A DNA stretch of 64,000 nucleotides from Candidatus Aminicenantota bacterium (GCA_026393975.1 JAPKZD010000011.1:1-64000), one strand, 5' to 3'; positions 6,951 to 16,442 are shown, counted from the first letter of the stretch. The notes: generated from the sequence alone by a model not told the origin. Numbers and translations are program-made.

Positions 6951-9094
6951 AGCCCCGGCTCCCGGCCCTCCTCCTCGGCTTCCTGGCCGCAGCCTTCGAG
7001 ATCTATCTCCTCCGGGAATTTTGCGCGGAATTTTACGGCAACGAACTCACGTTCGGCCTTTTCCTCGGCTCCTGGCTTCTTTGGGGCGGCCTCGGCAGTC
7101 TCGCCCGGCCCGGAGCCGCGAAAGGAGCCTCTTTCGGACGCCTCTCCGGCCTCTACGGCCTCGCGATCGTGCTTTTCTTCTTGAGTCTTGTCGCGTTGAG
7201 GTTCTCGCACAGCCTGATGGGGATCCTGCCGGCCGAGCTCACGGGGCTTATGCCCGCCCTCGGGTTCGCCCTTTTCCTGAGCTTTCTCCTGAGCTTCCCC
7301 CTGGGCCATTACTTCGTCCTCAACGCCGGTCTCCTCGGCGGTGACGTTTCCCTTGTCTACCTCCTGGAATCTGCGGGAGCGGCGGTGGCCGGACTGGTCG
7401 TCCATTTTCTTCTCATACCCCGGTTTTCAAATTGGGAGGGAGGGGCTCTCATCGGCGCCGGGGCGGCGGTCCTGATCCTCGCGGGGATGAAGCCCGGGCG
7501 GGCACGTTGGCTCGTCGCCGCGGCGCTCGTCTCCGCCGCCTGCCTGGCCGCGTTCGACCTCCCATCCCAGAAAGCGGCCTGGAAACCCCTGCGCCTGGTT
7601 GAGGCCGAGGACACGCCTTACGGGAAGCTCCAGGTCATCAAGACCGAGGAGCAGGTGACCCTCTTCGACAACGGCCTTGCGGTCTTTTCGCACCCGGACA
7701 CCGGCGCTGCCGAGGAATCGGTCCACTTCGCCCTCCTCCAACGGGACGGCATCCGCAATGTTCTCCTCATCGGGGGCGGAGCGAGCGGCGGGGCCGCCGA
7801 AGTTTTGAAGTACCCGAACACTCGGGTGGACTATGTCGAGCTCGACCCGGCCATCATCCGGCTGTCTGAAAAGCACCTCGCCGCGGCGGATTTTGCCGCC
7901 CTCAGGAGCCCGCGCGCCCGGATCTTCAATCGTGACGGCCGGTCCTTTCTCGAAGGGACAAGCGAGCGTTACGACGCCATCATTCTCAACCTGCCCGAGC
8001 CGGCGACGGCCCAGGTCAACCGGTATTACACGCGCGAGTTTTTTCTCGAGGCGCGAAAAAAACTCAACCCCGGCGGCGTACTCAGCTTCACCGTCCCCTC
8101 GGCCGAAAACTACATCAGTGACGCGTTGGCTCAATTCCTGAGCTGTCTTGCCGGCACACTGCGCGGCGTCTTCCCTGAAGTCGTGGCCGTGCCGGGCGGC
8201 GACTGCGTGTTCCTGGCCTCGGAGAGCCCGCTCTCGATCGATCCTGCCCGCTTAGCGGCAACGATCGTCCGTCTCGGAATCAAGAACCGGTTCGTCAGCC
8301 CGGAGATGCTCCCCGCCCGTCTCAACTCTCTTCGCGTCGATTATCTGGCCGGAAAAATTTCAGGCCCGTCGACGAGGATCAACCGCGATCTCGTGCCCGT
8401 GAGCTACTACTTTCATTCGATCCTCTGGGCCGCCCAGTTCCGCGGTTTGGAGTCGAAACTCCTTCAGGCCGCCGGCCGAATCCCCTCGGGCTGGCTCCTG
8501 GACGCGCCCCTGGCCGTTTTCGCCCTCGGCCTGGTCTTCCTGGCGCTCAGGAGGAAGCGCTCCAACGCCCGCTTCCTCGTTCCCGTCGCCGTCATGGGTT
8601 TGACATCGATCGTCGTCGAACTCGTCGTGTTCCTGGCCTTCCAGGCCAATTTCGGCTGCGTCTACGGTAAAATCCCCCTCCTCCTCGCCTTCTTCATGGC
8701 CGGCCTCGTCCTCGGCTCGCTCCTAGCCCGGCGGCGTAAACAGCCTGGCCGCTTTGACTTGCCCGTGGTCCAGGGCGCCCTTGTCCTTGCCCTCCTCATC
8801 ACGCTCGGGGGCCTGTCGGGGACCGGCGGAGAGTTCGTTTCTTTCGCCCTCCTGCTTGCGTTCGGCGCTCTCGGAGGCTATCTGTTCGTTTGCGCGAACA
8901 GGCTCCTCCTCCGCGAGACCCCGCACCCGGGTCTCGGCTACGGCGTCGACCTGTTGGCTTCGTTCGTCGGCGTGGCCCTGGCTTCCGCCGTAATCATTCC
9001 CCTCTGGGGCCTTCCCGCCGTACTCCTCCGCTTGGCCATCCTCAACGCCATCTGCTTCGCCTACCTCCTCGCCACCTCCTTCTCAAGATCCTAG
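6917..9094 (+). CDS. Membrane-embedded spermidine-synthase-like protein
   Basis: This protein of about 715-725 aa has three parts. There is an N-terminal membrane domain of about 6-7 helices, a central spermidine-synthase-like methyltransferase fold (TPYGKLQVIK, LFDNG, VLLIGGGASGG, VDYVELDP), and a C-terminal membrane domain of about 6 helices. Where aminopropyltransferases carry the catalytic DSTDP-type motif, this one reads NLPEPATAQ, so the catalytic Asp is Asn and polyamine synthesis is doubtful. The start is uncertain. ATG 6917 overlaps the radical SAM gene by 34 nt; CTG 6947, overlapping its stop by 4 nt, would fit the operon style better and gives MKPRLPALLLG. Confidence 0.8.
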   Translation: MRHAHSRGLDLKPRLPALLLGFLAAAFEIYLLREFCAEFYGNELTFGLFLGSWLLWGGLGSLARPGAAKGASFGRLSGLYGLAIVLFFLSLVALRFSHSLMGILPAELTGLMPALGFALFLSFLLSFPLGHYFVLNAGLLGGDVSLVYLLESAGAAVAGLVVHFLLIPRFSNWEGGALIGAGAAVLILAGMKPGRARWLVAAALVSAACLAAFDLPSQKAAWKPLRLVEAEDTPYGKLQVIKTEEQVTLFDNGLAVFSHPDTGAAEESVHFALLQRDGIRNVLLIGGGASGGAAEVLKYPNTRVDYVELDPAIIRLSEKHLAAADFAALRSPRARIFNRDGRSFLEGTSERYDAIILNLPEPATAQVNRYYTREFFLEARKKLNPGGVLSFTVPSAENYISDALAQFLSCLAGTLRGVFPEVVAVPGGDCVFLASESPLSIDPARLAATIVRLGIKNRFVSPEMLPARLNSLRVDYLAGKISGPSTRINRDLVPVSYYFHSILWAAQFRGLESKLLQAAGRIPSGWLLDAPLAVFALGLVFLALRRKRSNARFLVPVAVMGLTSIVVELVVFLAFQANFGCVYGKIPLLLAFFMAGLVLGSLLARRRKQPGRFDLPVVQGALVLALLITLGGLSGTGGEFVSFALLLAFGALGGYLFVCANRLLLRETPHPGLGYGVDLLASFVGVALASAVIIPLWGLPAVLLRLAILNAICFAYLLATSFSRS

Positions 9095-9127
9095 CCGCGT
9101 CGCCGGCGACATTTCCTTTCGCTTAAT

Positions 9128-9144
9128 TTCCAAATATATTGGAA
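9128..9144. repeat. Short AT-rich palindrome
   Basis: TTCCAA (9128-9133) and TTGGAA (9139-9144) are a perfect inverted repeat around ATATA. It lies 34 nt after the stop of the spermidine-synthase-like gene and just before the large palindromic element. It could be a protein-binding site or a small hairpin. No function is evident. Confidence 0.5.
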
Positions 9145-9164
9145 TAATTCCGCGAGGCATGACT

Positions 9165-9316
9165 GGGGCGCCGCCCGGGCTGTGATGGGGAACATCCAGA
9201 ACCCCCGTAGCGGAGGGGGTCCCATCGGCTTGCCGATGGGGGAACCGTCGGGAAGGGTTCCCGGGGGCCGGGGGAAATGGATGGTCCCCATCATAGCAAA
9301 AACCGGGTGGCGCCCC
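9165..9316. repeat. Multi-branched palindromic element (structured RNA or REP-like)
   Basis: Two outer inverted arms enclose three back-to-back hairpins. Outer arms: 9165-9178 pairs with 9303-9316 (one G-T), and 9181-9198 pairs with 9278-9295 (one mismatch plus one wobble). Inner hairpins: 9201-9206 with 9215-9220 (ACCCCC/GGGGGT), 9221-9228 with 9233-9240 (CCCATCGG, CTTG loop, CCGATGGG), and 9241-9246 with 9256-9261 (GGAACC/GGTTCC). TGAC occurs just outside both ends (9160-9163 and 9317-9320). The element lies upstream of the likely TonB-gene promoter, so it is probably not that gene's leader. Together with its flanks it fills the 332-base gap between genes. Confidence 0.7.
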
Positions 9317-9378
9317 TGACCAAGCCTAGCGGTTCAAATAGCAGGACGAAATGCGGCCGGGCGACTCATGTAACTATT

Positions 9379-9405
9379 CTGACCTGGGCCGGATTATATT
9401 ATAAT
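9379..9405 (+). promoter_or_regulatory. Candidate sigma70-type promoter for the tonB-like gene
   Basis: A perfect TATAAT lies at 9400-9405. A weak -35 (CTGACC at 9379-9384 or TTCTGA at 9377-9382) is 15-17 nt upstream. Transcription would begin near 9412, leaving a leader of about 15 nt with no Shine-Dalgarno sequence before ATG 9427. Confidence 0.5.
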
Positions 9406-9426
9406 AGCTTACTAGGCCACCGAAAC

Positions 9427-10353
9427 ATGTTTGAGGATTGTCTTCCCGCCCCGAAGAAGAACAGCCGGCCGCCGCGCGACAAGGCCATCGGCGCTCTCGT
9501 CACTCTGCTCTTCCACGGAATTCTGGGTATCGCCATCTACCATGGCCGGTTCACGGTCAAGATCCTGCCCTTCGAGAAGGAAGAGGTCCGCGCCGTCATG
9601 CTCGTCCCCCCACTTAAGGTGAATATCCCGAAGATCGTCGGCGGCCGGGGACTGACGGCCGAACCCTCCGGCCTACCGGAGAAAGCAGGCCCTCCCGGGA
9701 CGGAACGGCCGGCCGAAGATGTCCGGCAGGAGCCGGCGGCGGGCCTGGGAACACCGGCCAAAGCCCCCCCGGGCGAGGCCCCTCGCACCGCGGCCGGCGC
9801 CGGCTCTGCCATCCCTTCCCTCTCCTCTAAATACCAGGAAATGATCGACAAGCCCAAACCGGCCGGTGAATCCGGCCTGACGATCGCGCTCGCGCCGCCG
9901 GGCACCCCTCCCGGCCCCCCCGGCGTCGGCGGCGGCCCCCCACTCCCGGATTTTTCGAAGTACGGCCGGGGCGCCTACGGGGGCGGCGGATACGGAGGGG
10001 GCGGAGGCCGAGGCGGCAGCGGAACGGGAGGCCGCCAACGGGTCGGCGTCTCCATCGCGCTCAAGGGCTATGATCTTTTACCTTGGGCCTCCGTCGTTGT
10101 CGACCGGATCCAGCGCTTCTGGAACCTGCCCGCCGTGCCCGAACTGCCCGACCCGGCCAAGGTTCGGCTGATCGTCGTCATCAAGAAAAGCGGCGAGCTC
10201 GATTCGATCGAGATCCTCGAGGGAACCTCCGTCGAGGTTCTCGACCGGGCCGCGCTCGAGGCGATCCGGGCCGGATTCCCCTTCCCCGCCCTTCCCGCTG
10301 ATTTCCCCGGCGACCTCCTGGAGATCACCTTCGAGTTCGTCTACAATGACTAA
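9427..10353 (+). CDS. TonB C-terminal-domain energy transducer-like protein
   Basis: This 308 aa protein has TonB topology. A short cytoplasmic N terminus is followed by one membrane helix (about residues 20-40), a Pro-rich periplasmic stretch (80-175), a Gly-rich tract (about 180-205, GGGGYGGGGG) and a C-terminal TonB domain (about 215-308) with ILEGTSVEVLDRAALEAI and PFPALP. In the family this domain contacts outer-membrane receptors. No exbB or exbD is adjacent. The N-terminal helix lacks an evident SxxxH motif, but FHGILGIAIYHG is similar in placement. The gene overlaps the next one by 8 nt. Confidence 0.8.
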   Translation: MFEDCLPAPKKNSRPPRDKAIGALVTLLFHGILGIAIYHGRFTVKILPFEKEEVRAVMLVPPLKVNIPKIVGGRGLTAEPSGLPEKAGPPGTERPAEDVRQEPAAGLGTPAKAPPGEAPRTAAGAGSAIPSLSSKYQEMIDKPKPAGESGLTIALAPPGTPPGPPGVGGGPPLPDFSKYGRGAYGGGGYGGGGGRGGSGTGGRQRVGVSIALKGYDLLPWASVVVDRIQRFWNLPAVPELPDPAKVRLIVVIKKSGELDSIEILEGTSVEVLDRAALEAIRAGFPFPALPADFPGDLLEITFEFVYND

Positions 10354-11419
10354 ACGCATAACGGCGGCCATCTTCCTTCTGTTGGCCTTGGCGCCTCTCC
10401 TCCGCTCCGACTGGAAGTCGGAGCTCCTCTCCCGCTTGGGCCGGACGCCCGACTACCGCGCCGCCTATGAGTACCTCGTCGAAGAATCCAAGAAGCTGGA
10501 GCCGGAGGACAGGCAGACCGCCGGAGTCCTCCTCCCCTTCCTGGCCGGCAAGCTCGGCGATGTCGTTCGGGAGAGAGACCTGGCCGCCGACTATTTCGAG
10601 ACCTACCGGGACAACGACCCGAATTTCGGCTTCCTGGACGAATACACCCTGCGGGATTTTCTCGCTTTTTGGGTCCGCTGGAAAAGGTCCTATCCCCTGG
10701 CCTACGACCTCAATCTCCTCTCCTACGCGAAGGGCCCGGCGACCGGCCTGCCGGCCGCTGTCGAAGTTGGCCTCGAGCTCCTGAACGAGGCCTACTACAG
10801 GATCTCGCTCGGCCCTTACATCCTCGAAGGCGGGTATTGGCCGGCGGGCTTCCACATCCTGACCATCCCCCTCAACAACCTTTTCGAACGCTCGGACACA
10901 TACGATTTCATCCTCGACCTCAGGGCCGGAGATATCGTCGTGAGAAAACCCGTCCGGGTCCGGGTCGATATCGTGGACATGGTCGCCGCCGCGGCCCCCT
11001 CGCCCCAAGACACATTCTTCCCCGGTGCCGGGACGCCGGGCAAGACGATCCAGGAGGGGGAGATTTCCCTCTACGTCGACGGCAAGCTCGTTCTGAGAAG
11101 CCGCAAGATCGCCGCCAAGCCCTCATCTTTCACCTTTCCTCTCGGCGGGCCGCTCATGCCTGGCCAGAAGCCCTACATGCCGCCGCCGAAAACGGGCCCC
11201 TTGGTCAGCGGGGTCAACATCCTCGACGCCCTCGCCCTGGCCTACAAGGCCATCAAGGACCTCGTGGCCAAGAAACCGCCAAAACCGTCCCCTCCCTCCT
11301 ACAACAAGGTCGGCAGCCTGTCCTTCGCCTACTCCAGGACGACGGCCGAGGGGCGGCCCGTGTCGGCCCGGGCATCCATCGGCCTCGTTCCCGCGCGGGC
11401 CGTCATCCTGAAAGAATAA
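10346..11419 (+). CDS. Secreted protein of unknown function
   Basis: I do not recognise this 357 aa protein. It begins with a Sec-like signal (TKRITAAIFLLLALAPLLRS). The rest looks like a periplasmic or surface protein: an alpha-helical first part (TPDYRAAYEYLVEESKKL, about 30-150) and a beta-rich later part (about 150-270). Near residue 280 there is a Pro-rich segment (PYMPPPKTGP). It overlaps the tonB-like gene by 8 nt, so the two are probably translated together and may act on the same envelope process; that link is inference. Confidence 0.7.
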   Translation: MTKRITAAIFLLLALAPLLRSDWKSELLSRLGRTPDYRAAYEYLVEESKKLEPEDRQTAGVLLPFLAGKLGDVVRERDLAADYFETYRDNDPNFGFLDEYTLRDFLAFWVRWKRSYPLAYDLNLLSYAKGPATGLPAAVEVGLELLNEAYYRISLGPYILEGGYWPAGFHILTIPLNNLFERSDTYDFILDLRAGDIVVRKPVRVRVDIVDMVAAAAPSPQDTFFPGAGTPGKTIQEGEISLYVDGKLVLRSRKIAAKPSSFTFPLGGPLMPGQKPYMPPPKTGPLVSGVNILDALALAYKAIKDLVAKKPPKPSPPSYNKVGSLSFAYSRTTAEGRPVSARASIGLVPARAVILKE

Positions 11420-11428
11420 GCCCATTCG

Positions 11429-11454
11429 ATTCCCCGGGCCGAAGTCCGGGGAAT
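11429..11454 (+). terminator. Hairpin after the tonB-like operon
   Basis: ATTCCCCGG (11429-11437) pairs perfectly with CCGGGGAAT (11446-11454) around an 8-nt loop, starting 9 nt after the stop codon. No T-run follows, so it may stabilise the mRNA 3' end rather than terminate intrinsically. Confidence 0.5.
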
Positions 11455-11609
11455 ATTCAGGGCTAATACTGAGCGGCGCGAACGTATGAAACGGGTTGGG
11501 TTGACTTCGGCCCTGCATGTCTGCTATATCTTTCCTCAGAGGGAGGCATGCGTTGAATTGCCTCCGGCCGTTAACCCGATAGGAAAGCCTGGAGAAGCGG
11601 AGGTTCAAG

Positions 11610-12044
11610 ATGGGCGAAAAGGGGATTGAAAGGCGACTCTGCCAGCGGTTCAAGATCCCCGGAGCGACGGTTTCCTACAGAAAAGAGAAGCTCTTTTCGC
11701 CCAAGACGAAGATCGACGAGGAGTTCTGCCCCGTTCTGGACCTCAGCCGGGGAGGCGTGCGTTTTCTGACCCAAAAACCCCTGAAATTCAAGTCCAAGGT
11801 CACCCTTCAGCTGTCCATCCCCGGCGAAAGGATCCCGCTCGACCTCAAGGGCCGCGTCCGCTGGTCGACGTTCAACGCTGGGAAGAGCTACAAGTACCAG
11901 GCGGGCGTGCAGTTCAGCCCCTACGGACTGGAGAAAAAACAGAACTTCCCCCAGACGCTGACCAAGCTCGTCGTCCTCGAACAGAAGTTTATCGAACCGG
12001 GCGGCCCAGAGAGCCCCGGCAAGCCCAGCGAATTCGGCGCCTAG
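11610..12044 (+). CDS. PilZ domain protein
   Basis: This 144 aa protein is essentially one PilZ domain. It has the c-di-GMP-binding arginines in RRLCQRF (about residues 8-14) and the second motif DLSRGG (about 44-49, the D/NxSxxG pattern), followed by the beta-barrel. GGAGG lies 6 nt upstream of ATG 11610. PilZ proteins relay c-di-GMP signals to motility, secretion or polysaccharide machinery; the partner is not evident here. Its TAG shares the CTAG tetranucleotide with the convergent glyS stop. Confidence 0.88.
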   Translation: MGEKGIERRLCQRFKIPGATVSYRKEKLFSPKTKIDEEFCPVLDLSRGGVRFLTQKPLKFKSKVTLQLSIPGERIPLDLKGRVRWSTFNAGKSYKYQAGVQFSPYGLEKKQNFPQTLTKLVVLEQKFIEPGGPESPGKPSEFGA

Positions 12045-14134
12045 CGCGGCGCCTTCGGTTTCGCCGGCTTCTCCCCTTCCACAACGACCTGCGAGTAGTC
12101 CGCGATCCCCAGGAGCATCCTGTTGATGGACTGGAGGAGACCTAGGCGGTTCTGCCGGACATTTTTCTCCTCGGCCATGACCAAAACCTTGTCGAAGAAG
12201 GTGTTCAGGACGGGCTGGATCTTGAAGTAAATGCCCTGGGCCCTGGCATAGTCGCCCTGGGCGATCATGGGCTGGGCGTTGTCGCGGATGATCGAAAACA
12301 TCGAATAGAGGTCGCGCTCTTCTTTCTCGACGAAGATGTCCGGGTTGACCTTGGCAGCAGGGAGCCCCTTGAGGATGTTGTTGATACGCTTGGCCATGAG
12401 AATGAACGGCTCGAATTGCGGGCTCGATTTCAGGGCGTCCAGGGCCTCGACCCGCGGCAGGGCGTCGTAGGCCTGGTGGACGCCCGGCCCGAGGGCCGCT
12501 CCGACGAGGTCGTAGCGGAAGCCGCGTTTCTCCAGAATGAACCGGAGGCGGCCCGCGAAAAACTCCAGGCAGGAGGCCTTGACGGCGCCACGCTCGACCG
12601 TCAACCGGTCGCCGTAGACGGCCAGGACCTTGTCGAGCAGGAGAGGCAAGGAGAAACGGAGTTTCCTGTCCAGGATGACTTTGCAGACGCCGTGGGCGTT
12701 GCGGCGCAATCCGAACGGGTCGCTCGAACCGCTGACCTGGATGCCCACGCCCAAGACCCCGACGATGGAATCCATCTTGTCCGCGATCGACAGCACGGCC
12801 CCGGCGAGGGAGGACGGCGAGGCGTCCTCGAGGCTGCCGGGCTGGTAGTGCTCGTAGATCGCCTGATGGACAGCAGCCGGGAATCCCTCCTGCTTGGCGT
12901 AGAGGCCGCCCATCCGGCCCTGGAGGCCGGAGAATTCCTTGACCATCTCCGTGAGCAGGTCGGCCTTGCACAACCCGGCCGCTTCGATCGTCTCGGCCTT
13001 GATCTCGGCCGCCTTGAGCTTGTCGCAGAGGTAGGACACGATTTTCTTCAAGCGCTGGGCCTTGTCTTCGTAGCTGCCGAGCTTCTCCTGGAAGATGACG
13101 TTCTTCAGGCCGGCCGCCCTTTCCTTGAGGGGAACCTTGCGGTCCTGGTCCCAGAAGAACCGGGCATCCTCGAGCCGGGCCCGGAGGACGCGTTCGTTGC
13201 CCTTGCGGATGAGCCCTTTGCCGTCCGCGGCGGCGTCAGCGACCCCCAGGAAATAGGGCAACTGCTTTTTGTCCTGAACGACGGAGAAGAGCTTCTGGCC
13301 TTCGCGCATGGCCGTCGACAGGACCTCGAGGGGGAGGCTCAGGTAGGCTTCCGGGAACGAGCCGAAGACGACGAGCGGGTGCTCGACGTTGAGGGTCAGG
13401 TCGTCGAGGAGAACGGGGTCCGGGTAGACCTTCGCCTTGAGAGGGGCTAGCGCGTCTTCGATTTGGGTCAGGATCGTCCTTTTTCGGGCTTCGGGATCGA
13501 CGACGACGAAGCTCTTCTCGAGCTCAGCCTTGTATTCGGCGAAGTTCCGGGCCTTTATCGCGCCGGGCGAGGCGATCCTGTGACCGACCGTTTCGTCTGT
13601 AGCTTTGAACCCCTCGAACGAGGTCTCGACCGGAGTCCCGCCGAAGACGCAGAGCAGGCCGTGGATGGGACGGGAAAAGCGGAACGAGCTCTCTGCCCAG
13701 CGCATCATTTTGGGGAAGGACAGCCCGGCGAGGATACGGGGAACGGTCTCCTTGAGGATCTCGGCCGCGGGCGTCCCCTTGGCCTTGCGCTTGAACCCGA
13801 GGTATTCGCCGCGGGGCGTCCGGATGGCTTCGAGGAGGTTCTCGTCCACTCCCTGGGACCTGGCGAAGCCCTTCCCGGCCGGGGTCAGCGCCCCGTCCGG
13901 TCCCTTGGCGATCGCGAGCGGCGGGCCAGTGACGACTTCCTCACGGTCTTCCTGCCCGGCGGCGAGATCGGCGGCGACGATGAGCCGCCGCGGCGTGGCC
14001 AGGGTCCGGAGCGAAACGATCTCGATCCTGGCAGCCGCGAGCTCTTTACGGAACCCGGCTTCGATCTGGCCGAGGGCCGAGCGGATGTGGGAGGCCGGGA
14101 GCTCCTCCGTCAACAGTTCCAGGAGGAATTCCAT
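12041..14134 (-). CDS. glyS: Glycyl-tRNA synthetase beta subunit
   Basis: This is the 697 aa beta chain of the alpha2beta2 glycyl-tRNA synthetase. It supplies tRNA recognition and binding while GlyQ carries the catalytic site. It begins [14 protein letters not shown], the standard GlyS N terminus, and has LATPRRL, the HD-like region (about 380-520) and a DALR-type C terminus (FDKVLVMAEEKNVRQNRLGLL). Length is normal. Its ATG overlaps the glyQ TGA by one base. It is the last gene of the gcv-gly operon. Confidence 0.97.
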   Translation of the reverse strand: MEFLLELLTEELPASHIRSALGQIEAGFRKELAAARIEIVSLRTLATPRRLIVAADLAAGQEDREEVVTGPPLAIAKGPDGALTPAGKGFARSQGVDENLLEAIRTPRGEYLGFKRKAKGTPAAEILKETVPRILAGLSFPKMMRWAESSFRFSRPIHGLLCVFGGTPVETSFEGFKATDETVGHRIASPGAIKARNFAEYKAELEKSFVVVDPEARKRTILTQIEDALAPLKAKVYPDPVLLDDLTLNVEHPLVVFGSFPEAYLSLPLEVLSTAMREGQKLFSVVQDKKQLPYFLGVADAAADGKGLIRKGNERVLRARLEDARFFWDQDRKVPLKERAAGLKNVIFQEKLGSYEDKAQRLKKIVSYLCDKLKAAEIKAETIEAAGLCKADLLTEMVKEFSGLQGRMGGLYAKQEGFPAAVHQAIYEHYQPGSLEDASPSSLAGAVLSIADKMDSIVGVLGVGIQVSGSSDPFGLRRNAHGVCKVILDRKLRFSLPLLLDKVLAVYGDRLTVERGAVKASCLEFFAGRLRFILEKRGFRYDLVGAALGPGVHQAYDALPRVEALDALKSSPQFEPFILMAKRINNILKGLPAAKVNPDIFVEKEERDLYSMFSIIRDNAQPMIAQGDYARAQGIYFKIQPVLNTFFDKVLVMAEEKNVRQNRLGLLQSINRMLLGIADYSQVVVEGEKPAKPKAPR

Positions 14135-14982
14135 CAGGCCGCCTCCTTTACCGCGGTATATCTCCGGGCGACGTCGTTGACCAGGGCGCGGATCTGAGAG
14201 ATCATCTTGACCCGTTCGGTGACGCTGATGGCCCCCCGGGAGTCGAGGAGGTTGAAGTTGTGGGAGCACTTCAGGCACATGTCGTAGGCCGGCAGGAGAA
14301 GGTTCTTTTCGATCAGGCGGGCCGCTTCCTTCTGGCAGGCGCCGAAGGCCTGCCGGAGCATGCCGACGCTCGCAACCGAGAAGTTGTACTCCGAGAACTC
14401 CTTCTCCTCGCGGAAGCGGAGGTCCCTGTATGTAACATCGGCCGACCAATCGAGGTCGTAGATGTCGTCCTTCTGCTCGAGGAACATCTCCAGCCTCTCC
14501 AGGCCGTAGGTGATCTCGACCGGAACCGGCGAAAGGTCGATCCCGCCGCACTGCTGGAAATAGGTGAACTGGGTGATCTCGAGGCCGTCGAGCAGGACCT
14601 GCCAGCCGACGCCCCAGGCGCCGATCGTCGGCGATTCCCAGTTGTCCTCGTCGAAACGGAGGTCGTGGTCTTCGAGGACGACGCCCAGGGACCTCAGGCT
14701 CCGGACGTAGACGTCCTGGATGTCGGCGGGCGACGGCTTCATGATGACCTGGTACTGGAAGTGCTTCTGGACGCGGTGGGGGTTCTCGCCGTAGCGGCCG
14801 TCGTCCGGCCGGCGCGACGGTTGGACATAACCCACCCGCCAGGGCCGCTTGCCGAGGACGCGGAAGAACGTGTCCGGGGTCATCGTCCCGGCGCCGACCT
14901 CGAGGTCGTAGGTCTGGGCCAGGTAGCAGCCTTGCTCGGCCCAAAACCGGTGCAGGTTGAGGATCAGGTCTTGGACGGACAT
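14134..14982 (-). CDS. glyQ: Glycyl-tRNA synthetase alpha subunit
   Basis: This is the 282 aa catalytic alpha chain, which adenylates glycine and charges tRNA-Gly. Class II signatures include [45 protein letters not shown] and [10 protein letters not shown]. It starts 2 nt after the gcvPB stop and overlaps glyS by 1 nt, so it is co-transcribed with the glycine cleavage genes. I chose ATG 14982 because [19 protein letters not shown] is the usual GlyQ N terminus. Confidence 0.97.
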   Translation of the reverse strand: MSVQDLILNLHRFWAEQGCYLAQTYDLEVGAGTMTPDTFFRVLGKRPWRVGYVQPSRRPDDGRYGENPHRVQKHFQYQVIMKPSPADIQDVYVRSLRSLGVVLEDHDLRFDEDNWESPTIGAWGVGWQVLLDGLEITQFTYFQQCGGIDLSPVPVEITYGLERLEMFLEQKDDIYDLDWSADVTYRDLRFREEKEFSEYNFSVASVGMLRQAFGACQKEAARLIEKNLLLPAYDMCLKCSHNFNLLDSRGAISVTERVKMISQIRALVNDVARRYTAVKEAA

Positions 14983-14984
14983 GC

Positions 14985-16442
14985 CTAGGGCTTCTTTTCC
15001 CAGCGCAGGACGGGGAACTTGGCCGCGGTCACTTCGTCGAGCCGGCTGACATAGGCGACGTGCGGGGCGGAGTGGAGGATCTCGGGGTTCTCCTTGGCCT
15101 CCCGGGCGATGGCCTTCATGGCGTCGATGAACAGGTCCAGGTCGCGCCGGCTCTCCGTCTCCGTCGGCTCGATCATCAGCGCGCCGTGGACGATGAGCGG
15201 GAAGGACATCGTCGGCGGATGGAAGCCGTAATCGATGAGCCGCTTGGCAATGTCCAGGTTGGTGACGCCGAATTCCTTCTGGATCTTGTCCGAGAAAACG
15301 CATTCGTGCATCGAAGGGGTGGTGTACTTGAGGTGGTACTCCCCCTCGAGGCTCTTACGGATGTAGTTGGCGTTGAGCACGGCGAACTCGGCGATCTCGC
15401 GCACGCCCTTGGGCCCGAGAGTCAGGATGTAGCACAGGGCCCGGACGATTACGGAGAAATTCCCGAAGTAGCTCCTGACCCGGCCGATCGTCGCCGGGCG
15501 GTCGAAATCGAGCACGAAGCGGCCGCCCTTCTCGCCTATCACGGGGACCGGGAGGTAGGGGACGAGCTCCTTCTTAACGCCGACCGGGCCCGACCCGGGA
15601 CCGCCGCCGCCGTGGGGGGTGGAGAACGTCTTGTGGAGGTTGATGTGGAGGACGTCGATGCCCATGTCGCCGGGCCGGACGATCCCCGTCAGGGCGTTCA
15701 TGTTCGCCCCGTCCATGTAGACGAGGCCGCCTTTCGCGTGGACGATCTCGGCGACGCGGCAGATGTCGGACTCGAAGACGCCGAGCGTGTTCGGGTTGGT
15801 CACCATGAGCGCGGCGACTTCGTCCGTCATGGCCGCCTCGAGGGCCTCGATGTCGATCGTTCCCTTCTCGTTCGACTTGACTTCCTTGACGGAGTAGCCG
15901 CAGATATGGGCCGAAGAGGGGTTTGTCCCGTGGGCCGAATCCGGAATGAGGACGTACTTGCGGGCGCCGCCCCGCGCTTCGAGAGCGGCCCGGATGAGCA
16001 TCATGCCGGTGAGCTCGCCGTGAGCCCCGGCCGCGGGATGGAGGGTGAAGGCGTCCATCCCGGCGATCTCGCAGAGGTAGGTCTCGAGCCTTTTCAGGAC
16101 CTCGAGGCTCCCCTGGACCAGGTCCTCGGAGGCGAGGGGGTGGGAGGCGGCGAAATCGGGCAGGCCGGACAGGCGCTCGTTGACCTTGGGGTTGTATTTC
16201 ATGGTGCAGGAACCGAGCGGGTAAATGCCCAAGTCCACACAGTAATTTTTCTGAGAAAGCCGGGTGAAGTGCCGGGTGACTTCCGTCTCCGAGACCTCGG
16301 GAAAGCCTTCGAGCTCCCGGCGCAGGGGGACGCCGGCGAGGAGGTCCTTTTTCTCGGGCACATCCAGGGCCGGCAGTTCAACGGCCCTCTTGCCCGCTTC
16401 GCTTATTTCGAAAATGAGGGGTTCACGGATTTCCTTGATCAT
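14985..16442 (-). CDS. gcvPB: Glycine dehydrogenase (decarboxylating) subunit 2
   Basis: This is the 485 aa PLP-binding half of the split P-protein, which decarboxylates glycine and passes aminomethyl to lipoylated GcvH. The PLP lysine lies in [18 protein letters not shown]. Other conserved blocks are [25 protein letters not shown] and [11 protein letters not shown]. Its start overlaps the gcvPA stop by 4 nt (ATGA). It is the partner of gcvPA, with which it forms the active heterotetramer. Confidence 0.97.
   Translation of the reverse strand: MIKEIREPLIFEISEAGKRAVELPALDVPEKKDLLAGVPLRRELEGFPEVSETEVTRHFTRLSQKNYCVDLGIYPLGSCTMKYNPKVNERLSGLPDFAASHPLASEDLVQGSLEVLKRLETYLCEIAGMDAFTLHPAAGAHGELTGMMLIRAALEARGGARKYVLIPDSAHGTNPSSAHICGYSVKEVKSNEKGTIDIEALEAAMTDEVAALMVTNPNTLGVFESDICRVAEIVHAKGGLVYMDGANMNALTGIVRPGDMGIDVLHINLHKTFSTPHGGGGPGSGPVGVKKELVPYLPVPVIGEKGGRFVLDFDRPATIGRVRSYFGNFSVIVRALCYILTLGPKGVREIAEFAVLNANYIRKSLEGEYHLKYTTPSMHECVFSDKIQKEFGVTNLDIAKRLIDYGFHPPTMSFPLIVHGALMIEPTETESRRDLDLFIDAMKAIAREAKENPEILHSAPHVAYVSRLDEVTAAKFPVLRWEKKP

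Noticed and set aside
7625-8140. Polyamine synthesis as the function of the 6.9-9.1 kb gene
   Set aside because: The catalytic Asp motif is substituted (NLPEPA), so a spermidine synthase name would overstate what the sequence supports.
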